DNA from: Paramacrobiotus metropolitanus
Lineage: Eukaryota; Tardigrada; Eutardigrada; Parachela; Macrobiotidae
Length of the DNA stretch: 64,000 nt
Direction of reading: 5' to 3'
NCBI RefSeq assembly: GCF_019649055.1
Contig: NW_026570241.1
Span: forward strand, 1,378,501-1,442,500
Below the pieces are notes generated by a model, which had not been told where the DNA came from, did no database searches, and was given only the letters and a program-made list of their open reading frames with translations. Numbering within the stretch: position 1 is the stretch's first letter; every line of letters begins with the position of its first letter. Shown one piece after another: positions 12,399 to 22,820 of this stretch. The position numbers and the translations under genes are program-made.

Positions 12399-13302
12399 GC
12401 CGTTTCAAGCATTTTGCCTTGCCAATCGCCTAACACCGCTCCCAGCAGCTCCGGCGACGGTCGCTGCGTTTGTCGCGCAGCTTTTCGAGGACAAGGCAGC
12501 TTATCGGACATGCAAAGTGTATTTGGCGGCGATCCACAATCATCATCGAGAAGCAGCGTTGCCTAACCCAACAGCCGACGACCTGGTCGTGCGGGCGGTT
12601 AACGGATACAAGCGGCTTAAGGGGCCGACGCCTGATCAACGTCTACCGATTACGCTGAACGTGATGCGCATGCTCAAAACGCGACTGGCAGAGCACGATA
12701 ACACTGAAGAGGCCGTGATGCTATGGAGCGCGTTCTGCATGGCTTTCTTTGGGTTCATGCGAGTCAGTGAGCTGGTAAGCAAGACGTCCAGCTTGTTCGA
12801 TGCGGCATCAACCCTGACATGCAACGACGTACAGTTGACGGGCGCGCGTGTGATAGTCTCACTGAAACGGACGAAATCGGACCAGTGCGCAGCAGGCACA
12901 AAGATCGAGCTCACCGCAACTAACCGCTCAGTGTGCCCTGTCCGCGCTATCGAAGCTTACCACCGGCAGCGGGAGATGCAAGGGGGAATGACAAAACCTT
13001 TCTACCGCTATGCCGATGGTCGCTATCTCACACGGGAGCGAGTAGATCGATCCCTGAAGTCTCTCCTGGATGCCCACCCCGACCGCCTGCGCTTCAGTAC
13101 ACACAGCTTCCGCATCGGAGCGGCAACCGAAGCGGCCGCTCAAGCGCTGCCGAAGGAGGAGATAAAGCGAGCCGGACGATGGAAAAGCGACTGCGTTGAT
13201 CGTTACATCCGGCCTGACGCGCTCACTAACCCGAACTTCTACCGGAAAGGGGCTTGTTTGGGGGCGAAGGGACCGGGCACAGGCGGAAGGTGCCGGCAGT
13301 GA
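12284..13302 (+). pseudogene. Tyrosine recombinase, copy 1, one frame break
   Basis: Starts at the ATG 12284, overlapping the end of the polyprotein by 115 bases. One C is missing near 12407 (CGTTTCAAGC versus CGTTTCCAAGC in copy 2). The rest is open to 13302 and includes the catalytic region: Arg in FMRVSEL, HSFR of the HxxR box, and a Tyr in VDRYIR. In this class of element the recombinase inserts the circular cDNA without a target-site duplication. Confidence 0.8.
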
Positions 13303-13448
13303 GCAATCTGTACCGCAAAGTAAGATACTCAGCTGTAATTGCGCACTTCCGGCCATGCCGGCACTCTTCAAACCTCATTTACCGCACGAAAAGTCTGCAA
13401 TATCCCAGCATACCGGATCCCAGGATAGGAAATTCGCTTACAATTTAA
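13262..13448 (+). repeat. Split direct repeat B, first copy
   Basis: Runs from GGGCGAAGGGACCGGGCAC to CTTACAATTTAA. The same sequence recurs at 17536-17722 and 18014-18200. It directly abuts repeat A, forming the B-A junction expected from circle integration. Confidence 0.8.
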
Positions 13449-13628
13449 ATGAAAGTTAAGTGTAACTTAGCTAATGTTAAATTGGCGCAATTTACGAATT
13501 CCTGTACAGTTGTTTCCCTGTTAATCCCGGCACCGGCAGCATGGTGCCGTGTGCATTTTGCCTTTCGCGCGTTACAGCTTACTCGCATTCGTGTTTTCGG
13601 CTACATTCATGCTGTTACGTTCGAATTT
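13449..13628 (+). repeat. Split direct repeat A, start of copy 2
   Basis: 180 bp from ATGAAAGTTAAGTGTAAC to GTTCGAATTT, matching 17723-17902. It forms the left end of the full-length copy and probably holds its promoter (inference). Confidence 0.8.
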
Positions 13629-13702
13629 CTGGAATCTCGCTAAAATCTTCCAGCAATACCCTTCGTGTCTTTAATTTACGGTGATCAGAAGCATTCTGCA
13701 TA

Positions 13703-14990
13703 ATGCCACCAAAGAAAAAGCCTAACCGAAACCTGAGCCCGAGAAAAACGCGCTCTGGCGGCGGCACCAGAGGAGGCCGGGCTCCCCAATCCAGGATGCG
13801 TCCCAGCCGAAAGCGCGACCGATCCCAGTCACCTGCTCCTACAATCAGGTCGAAAGTCGTAGTTGTGGATCCAACGGCACCCGATTTGCAAACCGTGATG
13901 GTGCGACAGGACCAACAGCAGCGACAAATCCAACAGCTCCTGGATATTGTCACACCGCTGGCAACCAGGGAGCTTGGGGTTCCCCGGCCTATCTCTCCAG
14001 CAACTGCATCTGTCATCCAGATCGAGTCGCACCCGGACGGAAAAAGGGATGTGCATCACAGCAGAGGAAGCAGCGGACGCGCGCATCGCCGACGAAGAGG
14101 TAAGAGCAGCAGTTCTAGGAGCCGCTCCTCGTCTCACAGCCGCTCACCCGCCCGCCCGCCGATTTTCGACCGTCTGGGTCCGCATCCCTGCGGAAATCAA
14201 CGAAGCGGATACCGCGCATCATCGTCCGCTCGAAACGCTCTGCTCGATCGGGCGAAGCACCTGCCAGCGGTCCCCAGCAGGGTTCGCCGGCGACTTGCGG
14301 ACCCAACGCGGTACGTCGATTTTGATTGCTTGCTACCAAAAAACCGGGTGGAAAAACCGAAGCATGGAGGCTCCAAGCTGGTAATGTCAAGAGGACACGT
14401 CGTGTTAAAGCCAAACGAAGTGCGCGTAGTCGTTGACTCCTTCACCTCCTGGATCCGCGCCTTTTCCGTGTTCCTGGCATACCGCGTCACAATCGTGCCG
14501 GAGCTAGCTACGGCCCTGGCTATATCAAGATCTGATTGCGGCATACGTCGACCGGGGGGTTCCGACCGCCCATTGGCTCGAGTATGACCGGCAATTCAGA
14601 TCGCTCATGACCAGCCACCCTCATGAAATTGACATGTGGGCCCGCCAGCATGACGACACTTACGCCGATTATATCCAAAACGCCGTGCCAGAGGAGGCTG
14701 CCAGCGACAGTGCCCAAGAAAGTAGATTGAAGAAGACAGCAGCTCCCACGGACAAATGCCGGAACTGCGGAGAGCTGGGGCACTTTATCGCCCAGTGCAA
14801 GCAGCCACGCCGCGGCCAGGCCGGTTACGTACCGCCCTTTCGTCCCGCCCCAGCAGCGGGGGGCGAAATCTGCCGCAATCATAACTACGGCCACTGCACC
14901 GAACCATGCAAACATCGGCGCCTTCACGTCTGCGAGCACTGCCGGGAAAAGGACCACAAAGCACCCCAGTGCAAAGCCGGAAGTCGCTGA
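13703..14990 (+). pseudogene. Retroelement Gag, full length with one break (copy 2)
   Basis: ATG 13703. The N-terminus is strongly basic (MPPKKKPNRN and Arg/Ser-rich runs near residues 125-155), the middle is unremarkable, and the C-terminus carries the CCHC knuckle and the second Cys/His cluster, ending AGSR before TGA at 14990. Two bases are missing near 14522 compared with copy 1 (GCTATATC against GCTAAGTATC), which breaks the frame between the middle and the zinc knuckles. About 430 residues when in frame. It would form the nucleoprotein particle. Confidence 0.8.
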
Positions 14991-15000
14991 GCCGTCGAGA

Positions 15001-16671
15001 GTTCCGGCAAGCGCTTGGACGCCCCTGCGTGCCGACGCTTTTGCCAGGCTGCTCACGGATCACCCCGATAAAGATCTCCGTCAGTTCATCCTCAACACCT
15101 TGCGTACCGGAGCTGATATTCGGTATACAGGACCGCAACAAAGCCGGTCCACAAGTAATTCACAGTCCGCACGAATTCACCACGACGCGCTCCTGCAAAG
15201 CATAAGAAAGGAGGTTTCGCTGGGTCATACCGTCGGACCATTCTCTGCTCCTCCGCTGCCTCACTTCGTCGTTAACGCGCTGGGCTGCCGTCCAAAAAAA
15301 GACGGGGGCCATCGGACTATAATGGACCTTTCCCAACCGTACGGAAACAGCATCAACGACTACATAAGGGGCGATGAAATGCCCTTGCAGTACTGTTCAG
15401 TCGACGATGCTGTACGCCTAGTCGTGACCGCCGGCAAAGGCGCAGTGATGGCCAAGATGGACATCAAGTCCGCGTTTCGCCTCATTCCTGTCAGACGCGC
15501 CGACTGGAACCTGCTGGGGTTCAAGATTAGCGGTGAGTACTTTTTCGACATAGTGCTACCGTTCGGTTGCCGCTCTTCACCTTATATCTTCGAATTCTTC
15601 TCCCTTGCTGTTCACTGGTGTGTGGGAAAGAGAGCACGGCTAGTTACCTTGCTACACTACGTAGATGATTTCTTTTTCGTTGGCAAACCTCGGACGATCG
15701 AGTGCAGTCTGCTCATGCAGTCTATGGAGGCAGTGTGCAGCGAGCTTGGGGTGCCATTAGCTCTGGACAAAACAGAGGGCCCCGCCACTCGGCTGACATT
15801 CCTCGGCATAGTGCTTGACTCGGTGGCGCAGACTCTCAGCCTGCCCAACAATAAGCAGCTAGACATAATGGAAACCCTCAAGAATTGGGTCGGAAGGGAA
15901 TCCTGTACCACTAACGAGCTGCAAAGTCTGATCGGTACATTGTCTTTTGCCTCAAAATGCGTACCATCCAGTCGGCTGTTCACGAGGCGAATGATAATGC
16001 TGCTTTCCGCCTTCCATGGACGTTCCACTATCACTCTCACCGACGACTTTCACAGTGACCTGGATTGGTGGAGAACATTTCTGCCACAATGGAACGGCAC
16101 GGCCCTCTTCCTGGACCCGGACTGGACCACCTCTGACGTACTGCACCTTTATACAGACGCATCCGCCACGCTTGGTCTGGGAGCCTTTTATCAAAACGAA
16201 TGGTTCCAGCTTAGGTGGCCAAAGTGGATCCTGCAACGCCCGCCATCAATTGAGTACCTGGAGATGGTTCCCATCCTCCTCGCGGCTATTGTTTGGGGGC
16301 GGAATTTGTGGCGACGAAAAATCATTTTCCATACTGACAACGCCGGCGCTGTGGAGGCATGGGCACGCCTGCGCTCCAGCAGCCCGGGCGTCCTTGATCT
16401 TATGCGGCGCTTGACGCGGGCGGCGGCAGATAATAATTTCACCCTAACCTTGAAACACGTTCGCGGCGTTGATAACGGAATAGCTGATGCCTTATCTCGT
16501 TTTCAGACGGAGCGGTTCCGAAAGCTGGCCCCTCAGGCGTCGCAGTCGCCTACACCATGTCCGGACATTTTCGGGAGCCTGCAGGAGTCTTACGACCAAA
16601 CCCGACTCTGCAGCGCCTCCTCGGCGCAAACATTTCCTCATCCTCCCGAACGACATACGATTCTTCGTTGA
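15001..16671 (+). CDS. RT-RNase H polyprotein, intact (copy 2)
   Basis: Open from within the end of Gag through 16671 in one frame, without a clear ATG near the start, so translation probably depends on frameshift or reinitiation after Gag. N-terminal TPLRADAFARLL segment, then RT fingers and palm (AKMDIKSAFRLIPV, FGCRSSPY), the catalytic YVDD at 15658-15669, then RNase H with LYTDAS near 16150, IEYLEMVP, HTDNAGAVEAW and DNGIADALSR. RNase H acidic residues appear present. It overlaps the recombinase start by 115 bases in another frame. This is the intact version of the broken protein at 10730-12398. Confidence 0.85.
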   Translation, partial: VPASAWTPLRADAFARLLTDHPDKDLRQFILNTLRTGADIRYTGPQQSRSTSNSQSARIHHDALLQSIRKEVSLGHTVGPFSAPPLPHFVVNALGCRPKKDGGHRTIMDLSQPYGNSINDYIRGDEMPLQYCSVDDAVRLVVTAGKGAVMAKMDIKSAFRLIPVRRADWNLLGFKISGEYFFDIVLPFGCRSSPYIFEFFSLAVHWCVGKRARLVTLLHYVDDFFFVGKPRTIECSLLMQSMEAVCSELGVPLALDKTEGPATRLTFLGIVLDSVAQTLSLPNNKQLDIMETLKNWVGRESCTTNELQSLIGTLSFASKCVPSSRLFTRRMIMLLSAFHGRSTITLTDDFHSDLDWWRTFLPQWNGTALFLDPDWTTSDVLHLYTDASATLGLGAFYQNEWFQLRWPKWILQRPPSIEYLEMVPILLAAIVWGRNLWRRKIIFHTDNAGAVEAWARLRSSSPGVLDLMRRLTRAAADNNFTLTLKHVRGVDNGIADALSRFQTERFRKLAPQASQSPTPCPDIFGSLQESYDQTRLCSASSAQTFPHPPERHTILR

Positions 16672-17560
16672 GCCGTTTCCAAGCATTTTGCCTTGCCAAT
16701 CGCCTAACACCGCTCCCAGCAGCTCCGGCGACGGTCGCTGCGTTTGTCGCGCAGCTTTTCGAGGACAAGGCAGCTTATCGGACATGCAAAGTGTATTTGG
16801 CGGCGATCCACAATCATCATCGAGAAGCAGCGTTGCCTAACCCAACAGCCGACGACCTGGTCGTGCGGGCGGTTAACGGATACAAGCGGCTTAAGGGGCC
16901 GACGCCTGATCAACGTCTACCGATTACGCTGAACGTGATGCGCATGCTCAAAACGCGACTGGCAGAGCACGATAACACTGAAGAGGCCGTGATGCTATGG
17001 AGCGCGTTCTGCATGGCTTTCTTTGGGTTCATGCGAGTCAGTGAGCTGGTAAGCAAGACGTCCAGCTTGTTCGATGCGGCATCAACCCTGACATGCAACG
17101 ACGTACAGTTGACGGGCGCGCGTGTGATAGTCTCACTGAAACGGACGAAATCGGACCAGTGCGCAGCAGGCACAAAGATCGAGCTCACCGCAACTAACCG
17201 CTCAGTGTGCCCTGTCCGCGCTATCGAAGCTTACCACCGGCAGCGGGAGATGCAAGGGGGAATGACAAAACCTTTCTACCGCTATGCCGATGGTCGCTAT
17301 CTCACACGGGAGCGAGTAGATCGATCCCTGAAGTCTCTCCTGGATGCCCACCCCGACCGCCTGCGCTTCAGTACACACAGCTTCCGCATCGGAGCGGCAG
17401 ACCGAAGCGGCCGCTCAAGCGCTGCCGAAGGAGGAGATAAAGCGAGCCGGACGATGGAAAAGCGACTGCGTTGATCGTTACATCCGGCCTGACGCGCTCA
17501 CTAACCCGAACTTCTACCGGAAAGGGGCTTGTTTGGGGCGAAGGGACCGGGCACAGGCGG
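16557..17560 (+). pseudogene. Tyrosine recombinase, copy 2, one frame break
   Basis: ATG 16557 (MSGHFREPAGV). N-terminal SAM-like region SSSRTTYDSSLSRF, then the catalytic fold with FMRVSEL and HSFRIGAA. One extra base near 17399 (GGCAGACC versus GGCAACC in copy 1) shifts the frame before the catalytic Tyr, which lies in VDRYIR near 17475. Upstream of that it is intact, where copy 1 is broken. The C-terminal end differs between copies because of a G-run length change near 17535. Confidence 0.8.
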
Positions 17561-17722
17561 AAGGTGCCGGCAGTGAGCAATCTGTACCGCAAAGTAAGAT
17601 ACTCAGCTGTAATTGCGCACTTCCGGCCATGTCGGCACTCTTCAAACCTCATTTACCGCACGAAAAGTCTGCAATATCCCAGCATACCGGATCCCAGGAT
17701 AGGAAATTCGCTTACAATTTAA
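17536..17722 (+). repeat. Split direct repeat B, second copy
   Basis: B1 of copy 2; matches 13262-13448 apart from one C/T change (CCATGTCGG) and G-run length. Confidence 0.8.
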
Positions 17723-17902
17723 ATGAAAGTTAAGTGTAACTTAGCTAATGTTAAATTGGCGCAATTTACGAATTCCTGTACAGTTGTTTCCCTGTTAATC
17801 CCGGCACCGGCAGCATGGTGCCGTGTGCATTTTGCCTTTCGCGCGTTACAGCTTACTCGCATTCGTGTTTTCGGCTACATTCATGCTGTTACGTTCGAAT
17901 TT
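17723..17902 (+). repeat. Split direct repeat A, second copy
   Basis: A2 of copy 2, same 180 bp as 13449-13628. It is followed by a 111-bp spacer (17903-18013) that is not seen elsewhere in the window. Confidence 0.78.
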
Positions 17903-18013
17903 ACCACCCGCCCGCCCTACAGGGCACATTCTGACTGTTGGTTTCTCTGAGCTGTTGTTGCAAGTTGTTTTGATTCTGTCATGCACATTGTTACTGTCAT
18001 TATCATTAAAGGG

Positions 18014-18200
18014 GGGCGAAGGGACCGGGCACAGGCGGAAGGTGCCGGCAGTGAGCAATCTGTACCGCAAAGTAAGATACTCAGCTGTAATTGCGCACTT
18101 CCGGCCATGCCGGCACTCTTCAAACCTCATTTACCGCACGAAAAGTCTGCAATATCCCAGCATACCGGATCCCAGGATAGGAAATTCGCTTACAATTTAA
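18014..18200 (+). repeat. Split direct repeat B, terminal copy
   Basis: B2, right end of the element, ending CTTACAATTTAA at 18200. GPCR-derived sequence resumes shortly after. Confidence 0.78.
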
Positions 18201-18685
18201 AAATGTGTTTGGGAGTGCGCGAAAGTGCAAGTTTTCGTTCATGTACACGAATTTGGTACCATGTACCGGCCCACTTCCCTTAAATGGCTTGATGTATGGC
18301 GGTTTGCTTGTTTATTTGCTGATTTGGAGACGATCTGTCATTTGTCTGGTATTGTGTCTGCTGCCTGCCCCCGGCTATTCTTACGCATGTGGGCGGAATG
18401 TGGTGGACGAAAGAGCTGAGATTTATTCTGTACACCAGAGCTGCTCAAGTGTTGGGATACGGTGCTAGTCCAGTAAGTGCAAGTTGTGCAACCTAGACTG
18501 GTTCTAATACGGATTGCCAAAGCTATCAATAGTACTATAATTTTCTACTCTAGGTGTTCTTCTTTGGCACTAACGCAAGCTATCGGCAAACTTTAAAGAT
18601 ATTGTGGAAGCGATGTTTTGTTTTCAAGAAGATAGTGCCGATACCGCTCCAACAGAACCAAATTGCAAGAGAGAGCTGCTTGTAG
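18201..18685 (+). pseudogene. GPCR D, 3' half (TM5 relic, TM6, TM7, tail)
   Basis: After the element, a damaged TM5 (GLMYGGLL near 18287-18312) is followed after a deletion by TM6 (CLPPAILTHVGGMWW) and TM7 ending GYGASP at 18472, then a GTAAGT donor. Exon 2 (18554-18685) is intact: VFFFGTNASYRQTL and a tail of about 30 residues ending at TAG. The splice site and tail match GPCR C. Frame changes occur upstream of TM6, so this is the dead remainder of the locus started at 9925. Confidence 0.8.
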
Positions 18686-19819
18686 ATGAACGTCGCTGCT
18701 CATTACGAACCGAAAATATTACAACTGAACCAATGTTTTTCTTACTATTCGCTGAAGACATGGCAACCTATAACTGTTGTCAACTATTGCATCATTAATC
18801 TGTGTGTCTTCACTGTTTCAGAAGATCATCCGATAATTATTAGAAGAAGCCCTGTACGCAAAAAACCGTAAACTGCAGCCGTTTTACAATTCAAGTTGTC
18901 TCTTGCTGTATTGTGCCTGCAATAATAATTGAAGCTAAGTTTCCCCATTGCATGTATATCCAGAGACATGCGCTGTTGAAGAAATCGTGACAGCGCTAGT
19001 GGTAGCGGGACATTTCGTCGTGGGACATTTCGCCACAGGTTTTTCATCACAGCGGCTAATTTGTTTTAGGACAACTCGTTTTGCAGCCATTTTGTTGTGC
19101 GATATTTGGTTGCGCGACTTTTGGGGAGTCGAAAAGTTATCGACTGAATTACGGGAACGAACAGTCATATTTGCCATTTGCCACAAAACGAGTTGTCTTT
19201 TGAAGAAATGTCCGAAAAACCAAATGTCCCGCGACGATCTGTCGCGTAGCCATTTGCCGCAAGCAATTTTAACTATTTAGGACGGCATGACCTTAATCTT
19301 CAGTACATACCATTCGGTTTAATATACGAGCGTTATACATACACTCATACAGCTCTTGTTCTTGTATTCGAATTTTAGAAAAGCCATGAAGCTACGTTAC
19401 GAGAACGATGGTGGTACGAAAGTGCAATGAAATAGTGGATTAGCTGTCGCCTAAATTTTGTGTCTGCCGTTTTATGTCCGAAGTGTTCGAATTTGTGGTT
19501 CCAGAAACAAAAAATATAACAAGAGCTGCATTCCTATTTTTGTCTTGCTTATGCCCTGTACTTTCTAACTTTAGCATTCACATTATACCACTAATTATTC
19601 TATCGAAGCGTTTTATATCCCGATCACGGAATCCACAATAGTTATGCTGCATGATTTACATGAATAACAATCGCTCATTATTCGGTAAATCCGGGCAGCA
19701 TATCGCGAACTCACTCACACACGGTTCGGCATCGTTTTTGCAGCGCTGGTGTTGCATCTATAACGGCAAAGCGCAGTGTGCATCATATTTGCGCATAAGG
19801 AAGCGTTGCTGGTTCGACC
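18686..19819. other. Intergenic with MITE-like repeat
   Basis: Apart from the palindromic repeat at 19003-19262 I see only AT-rich sequence; the promoter of the BTB gene must lie near its end but I cannot identify a core element. Confidence 0.4.
19003..19262. repeat. Imperfect palindromic MITE-like repeat
   Basis: Left part has GCGGGACATTTCGTCGTGGGACATTTCG and GACAACTCGTTTTG; the right part carries the reverse complements CAAAACGAGTTGTC and AAATGTCCCGCGACG. The two halves fold on each other with an unpaired centre. An open frame across it (18948-19280) is an artefact of the repeat. Confidence 0.5.
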
Positions 19820-21924
19820 ATGCCAGAAAACACGGTATCAGTACATTCACAGTCATCATGGGGATGGCAGTCGAAATTTAGCGCTTTACCCGATCGCATT
19901 GCCTTCCTTCTGGAGCGCAGCATCCTCAGCGATGTGGAATTCATACTGGGCACGACGGCGGATGCGCTAACGGTTCCAGCACATAAGTATTGTATTCGCC
20001 GTTTTTCTCATACCAGTGGCTTTCTTCATACAAATTTACTTTGCAGGTTTATTCTAGCATCAGCCAGCAAGCGTTTTGAGCGGTTATTCTACAGTCCCTC
20101 ACCGGACTTCTCCGACAGTAAACCGATTACGATTACCCATGTTACCCCGTCAGCTTTTCGCAGTGTACTACGGTAAAAATAATTCTGCATTGTGCTAACT
20201 CCGACTGCCAGTTCCAAACCATCTTTTAGGTACATTTACACCGATAAGACGGCTCAGATGGTACCAAACGATGTGATGGATACCCTGTATGCCGCGAGGT
20301 ATTATGAACTGCCGGTGCTCATAGCACTGTGCGAACAGAATGCGATGAGTTTGTGCCGCGCGAACAATGTACTTACCATTCTCAATAAAGTAAGCACAAA
20401 ACAACGATAAAAATGTCACTAATATTTGTACAGCAATTCGATCAGAAAACGGTCTTTTAGGCTGTTCAATATGGAGAAGACAATATCGTGGAGTGGTGCT
20501 TCCCAATCATCGACCAGCACTTTCCGGTTTTGACCGCAGACGCTGATTGGCTGCAGATTAGCCTGGACACACTTAGACGCATTTTATCCAGTGACGGATT
20601 ACAAGTCAAAGAACTAAATGTCTATAATGCAATGGAAAGGTAAGAATTTACATAGATTTCATATATTTTAGTAACTGTCAGATTGCAGGCTATTTAGATG
20701 TTTTACAATGTTGATTGTTTTTCGATAGATGGGCGTGCCATGCCTGTGAACGTAATGGTATAACAGCGTCTGTCGCTAACAAAAGAGAGATGCTACAGAC
20801 CGTCTTCTTTCTCATCCGTTTTCCCTTGATGACTACTGAAGAGTTAATTTCCTGTTCGGCTAAAACTAAGGTCAACATTATTTAATTAATTACGATATTT
20901 TTATTGTTCTACTGTACCTTATTTACCTAGAAGGGTTTGCTGAATATGGAAGAGTTGAATGATTTGCTGCTTCGCGCTTTCGATTCTTCTTCGTTTCGCG
21001 TGTCAATGTTCAATATGGAACCGCGGGCTTACGGAAAAGCAGGGGAAGAGATCGTTATTAAACGTTTTTCTACTGTCGCACCAATGAAAAATAAAGCTCG
21101 CAGTGGAGTGGAAGACCTGATAGCGTAATAATAATAATTAAGATTTGCCCTAACCAATCGCTGATTTTCCGCATGTAAAACACCAAACCGTAAAAGGCAG
21201 CAAGTTAACAAATGCCGAAAGATCTGGCTAATGCAAGAGGAACGAATCAAATCAATGTAACCGGTATCATTGGTTCTTATTTTTATTACGTTTGTCTGTA
21301 TTTGTAGTTTCCGAGTTAGCCAGCCGGTTAAGCTGCAGACCGTTGGGATCTTCGGCAACGCATCACGCTTTGCCAAATACAATGTCATTATGAAAGTGAT
21401 ACGCGTGATTGCCGATCAACAAGAGATTATCGCCAGCCGCGACACAATGTGTACCGCGGAGAATACTAATTGTATCTTTCGAGTGGCGTTTGAGGAACTC
21501 GTGCCCATTGAACCGGAAAACTTCTATATTGTCTCCGTTATTCTCGATGTAAGACATAGCTTTTTTAAATTGTACGCTTAACGAGCTTAATGAACGCTTA
21601 ACAATTAATCACGGTACCATTATCAGTTCACAGTCCTAAGGGTTAAAAAAATTTATTTACCAGGGCGAACAGGCGTGGTACGGTTGCGGCGGGAAGCCTA
21701 GTGTGGACAGTTCAGGAGCGGATAATATTCTGACGGTTGATTTCTTCGAAGCTGGATTGGCTCCATCGTCGGCTCACCGTGCACGGCACGCGCATTACGG
21801 GACACGTCATCTCACGCAGCGGCGACGCCACACCAGCGGAAATATCACCAATGTCAGCGAAGGACAAATTCCTGAGCTGATATTTCGCTCGATTGCGTTA
21901 ACAAGGAAAATGATGGTAATTTAA
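19820..21924 (+). CDS. BTB-BACK-PHR domain protein (BTBD1/2/3/6 type)
   Basis: Eight exons join in frame with GT-AG borders: 19820-19986, 20047-20172, 20230-20389, 20461-20639, 20729-20870, 20931-21124, 21308-21548 and 21664-21924, giving 489 residues. The BTB domain is about 30-140 (LSDVEFILG, VPAHK, then FILASASKRFERLFYS and LRYIYTDK), BACK is about 145-290 (ARYYELPVL, CRANNVLTILNKAVQYGED, FFLIRFPLMTTEEL), and a PHR-like beta domain forms the C-terminus (TVGIFGNASRF, IPELIF). This order is that of BTBD1/2/3/6, substrate adaptors for Cullin-3 ubiquitin ligase; that function is inferred from family. The match to the family is diverged, but every junction keeps phase. Introns are 52 to 183 bp. 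Confidence 0.85.
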
Positions 21925-22390
21925 AGAGTTTTCCCAGGAATGCTCTGCTTATTACAGTTTAAATAGCAGAGCTCCTGATACAAATGTGGTCACTGGAGAG
22001 AATTCTTTCTGGAGATCGATTTTTTCTTACAGTACGAGCACGAATCATCTGGACATACGCTGATATAACGTGCATATTCTTATGTTTCCGGCTTTCCGGA
22101 TGTTGCAATACACACATAATCACGTTTTCACTTTGCACCATGTATCATAATGCAGATTACTAGGGAATTTTATGGTCGGCATTAAATCCCTTCAAGCAGA
22201 TAAAAAGGGAATAATTTTATTGTCGGAATTAAATCGCTTAACATTCTCGTGGAGCATACAAGTAACTATTAAATGGAAAAGGTACAATAACGGCTTGTTA
22301 GTGTAAGAGTATTAGTTCAATCCGGTGACCTTACAACATTGCACATTCCTGTAAGTGGAGCTTAAAATTTCAAGTACGTAGCCTTCGCCT
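21925..22390. other. Intergenic
   Basis: Nothing recognised between the BTB gene and the minus-strand GPCR relic. Confidence 0.4.
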
Positions 22391-22820
22391 TCAAGCTACT
22401 GTTGGGACGCTAGCAATGCGAGTATTCTTTCCAAGCGTTATCCGAAGGCGTAAGCAGTCCTTCAGCAGTGTTAGATATTCTGCACTCATGACGAAGAAAA
22501 ACACCTGAAAACATTCCACAGCTTAATACAATACGGGGCAACAAATACGATAGTGCACACTGGACAGAATAAAAATCCATACTAAAAAACAACTGTCAGT
22601 GTACTGATTGTACGTATGCGTATTAAAATACGATACGTATTAAAATACGTATTAAAATACGATGTAGCAACAGCCGATACTACGTAGTATCGGCTGCTGC
22701 TACATCGTATTTACGTGGGTTGCATAATTAAGTGACCTTTACAGGTAAAAAAATCTACTTACTGGACTTGCAGCACAGCCGATTATTTGCGCTACTCGCG
22801 TGTACAGCACCAGTGTGGTT
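22391..22820 (-). pseudogene. GPCR E relic: TM7 end and last exon only
   Basis: On the minus strand, 22820-22763 encodes LVLYTRVAQIIGCAASP followed by a GTAAG donor, and 22504-22391 encodes a full last exon starting VFFFVMSAEYLTLLKDC (38 codons with stop, the same length as in GPCR F). TM1 to TM6 are absent upstream. The intron between the two pieces contains a 58-bp palindrome. It is a truncated tandem copy of GPCR F. Confidence 0.75.
22655..22712. repeat. 58-bp near-perfect palindrome, no loop
   Basis: Two 29-bp arms (22655-22683 and 22684-22712) meet head to head at ACTACGTAGT with one mismatch. Just left of it the unit GTATTAAAATAC is repeated three times (22619-22660). Confidence 0.9.

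Larger units (their letters stand above)
10203..18200 (+). mobile_element. Ngaro/DIRS-like tyrosine-recombinase retroelement, head-to-tail tandem
   Basis: Two copies in the same direction. Copy 1 (10203-13448) lacks its 5' end and begins inside Gag. Copy 2 (13449-18200) is full length, about 4.75 kb. Each holds Gag with zinc knuckles, an RT-RNase H polyprotein and a tyrosine recombinase, and there is no LTR, no DDE integrase and no methyltransferase domain, which points to Ngaro rather than classical DIRS1. Terminal sequences are split direct repeats: A (180 bp) and B (about 187 bp) in the order [copy 1]-B-A-[copy 2]-B-A-111 bp spacer-B. The copies are almost identical over 3.4 kb; most differences I saw are 1-2 bp indels. 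Codon use is more GC-rich than the surrounding genes. It replaced the middle of a GPCR gene. Confidence 0.85.

Noticed and set aside
13615-14544. Minus-strand frames of 99-133 codons opposite Gag
   Set aside because: Shadows of the GC-rich Arg/Ser-coding Gag sequence.
18948-19280. 110-codon open frame
   Set aside because: Coincides with a palindromic repeat; composition follows the repeat.
21125-21130. Stop codon at the end of BTB exon 6 taken as gene end
   Set aside because: A GTAATA donor at 21125 and an acceptor at 21307 join in phase to a PHR-like continuation.
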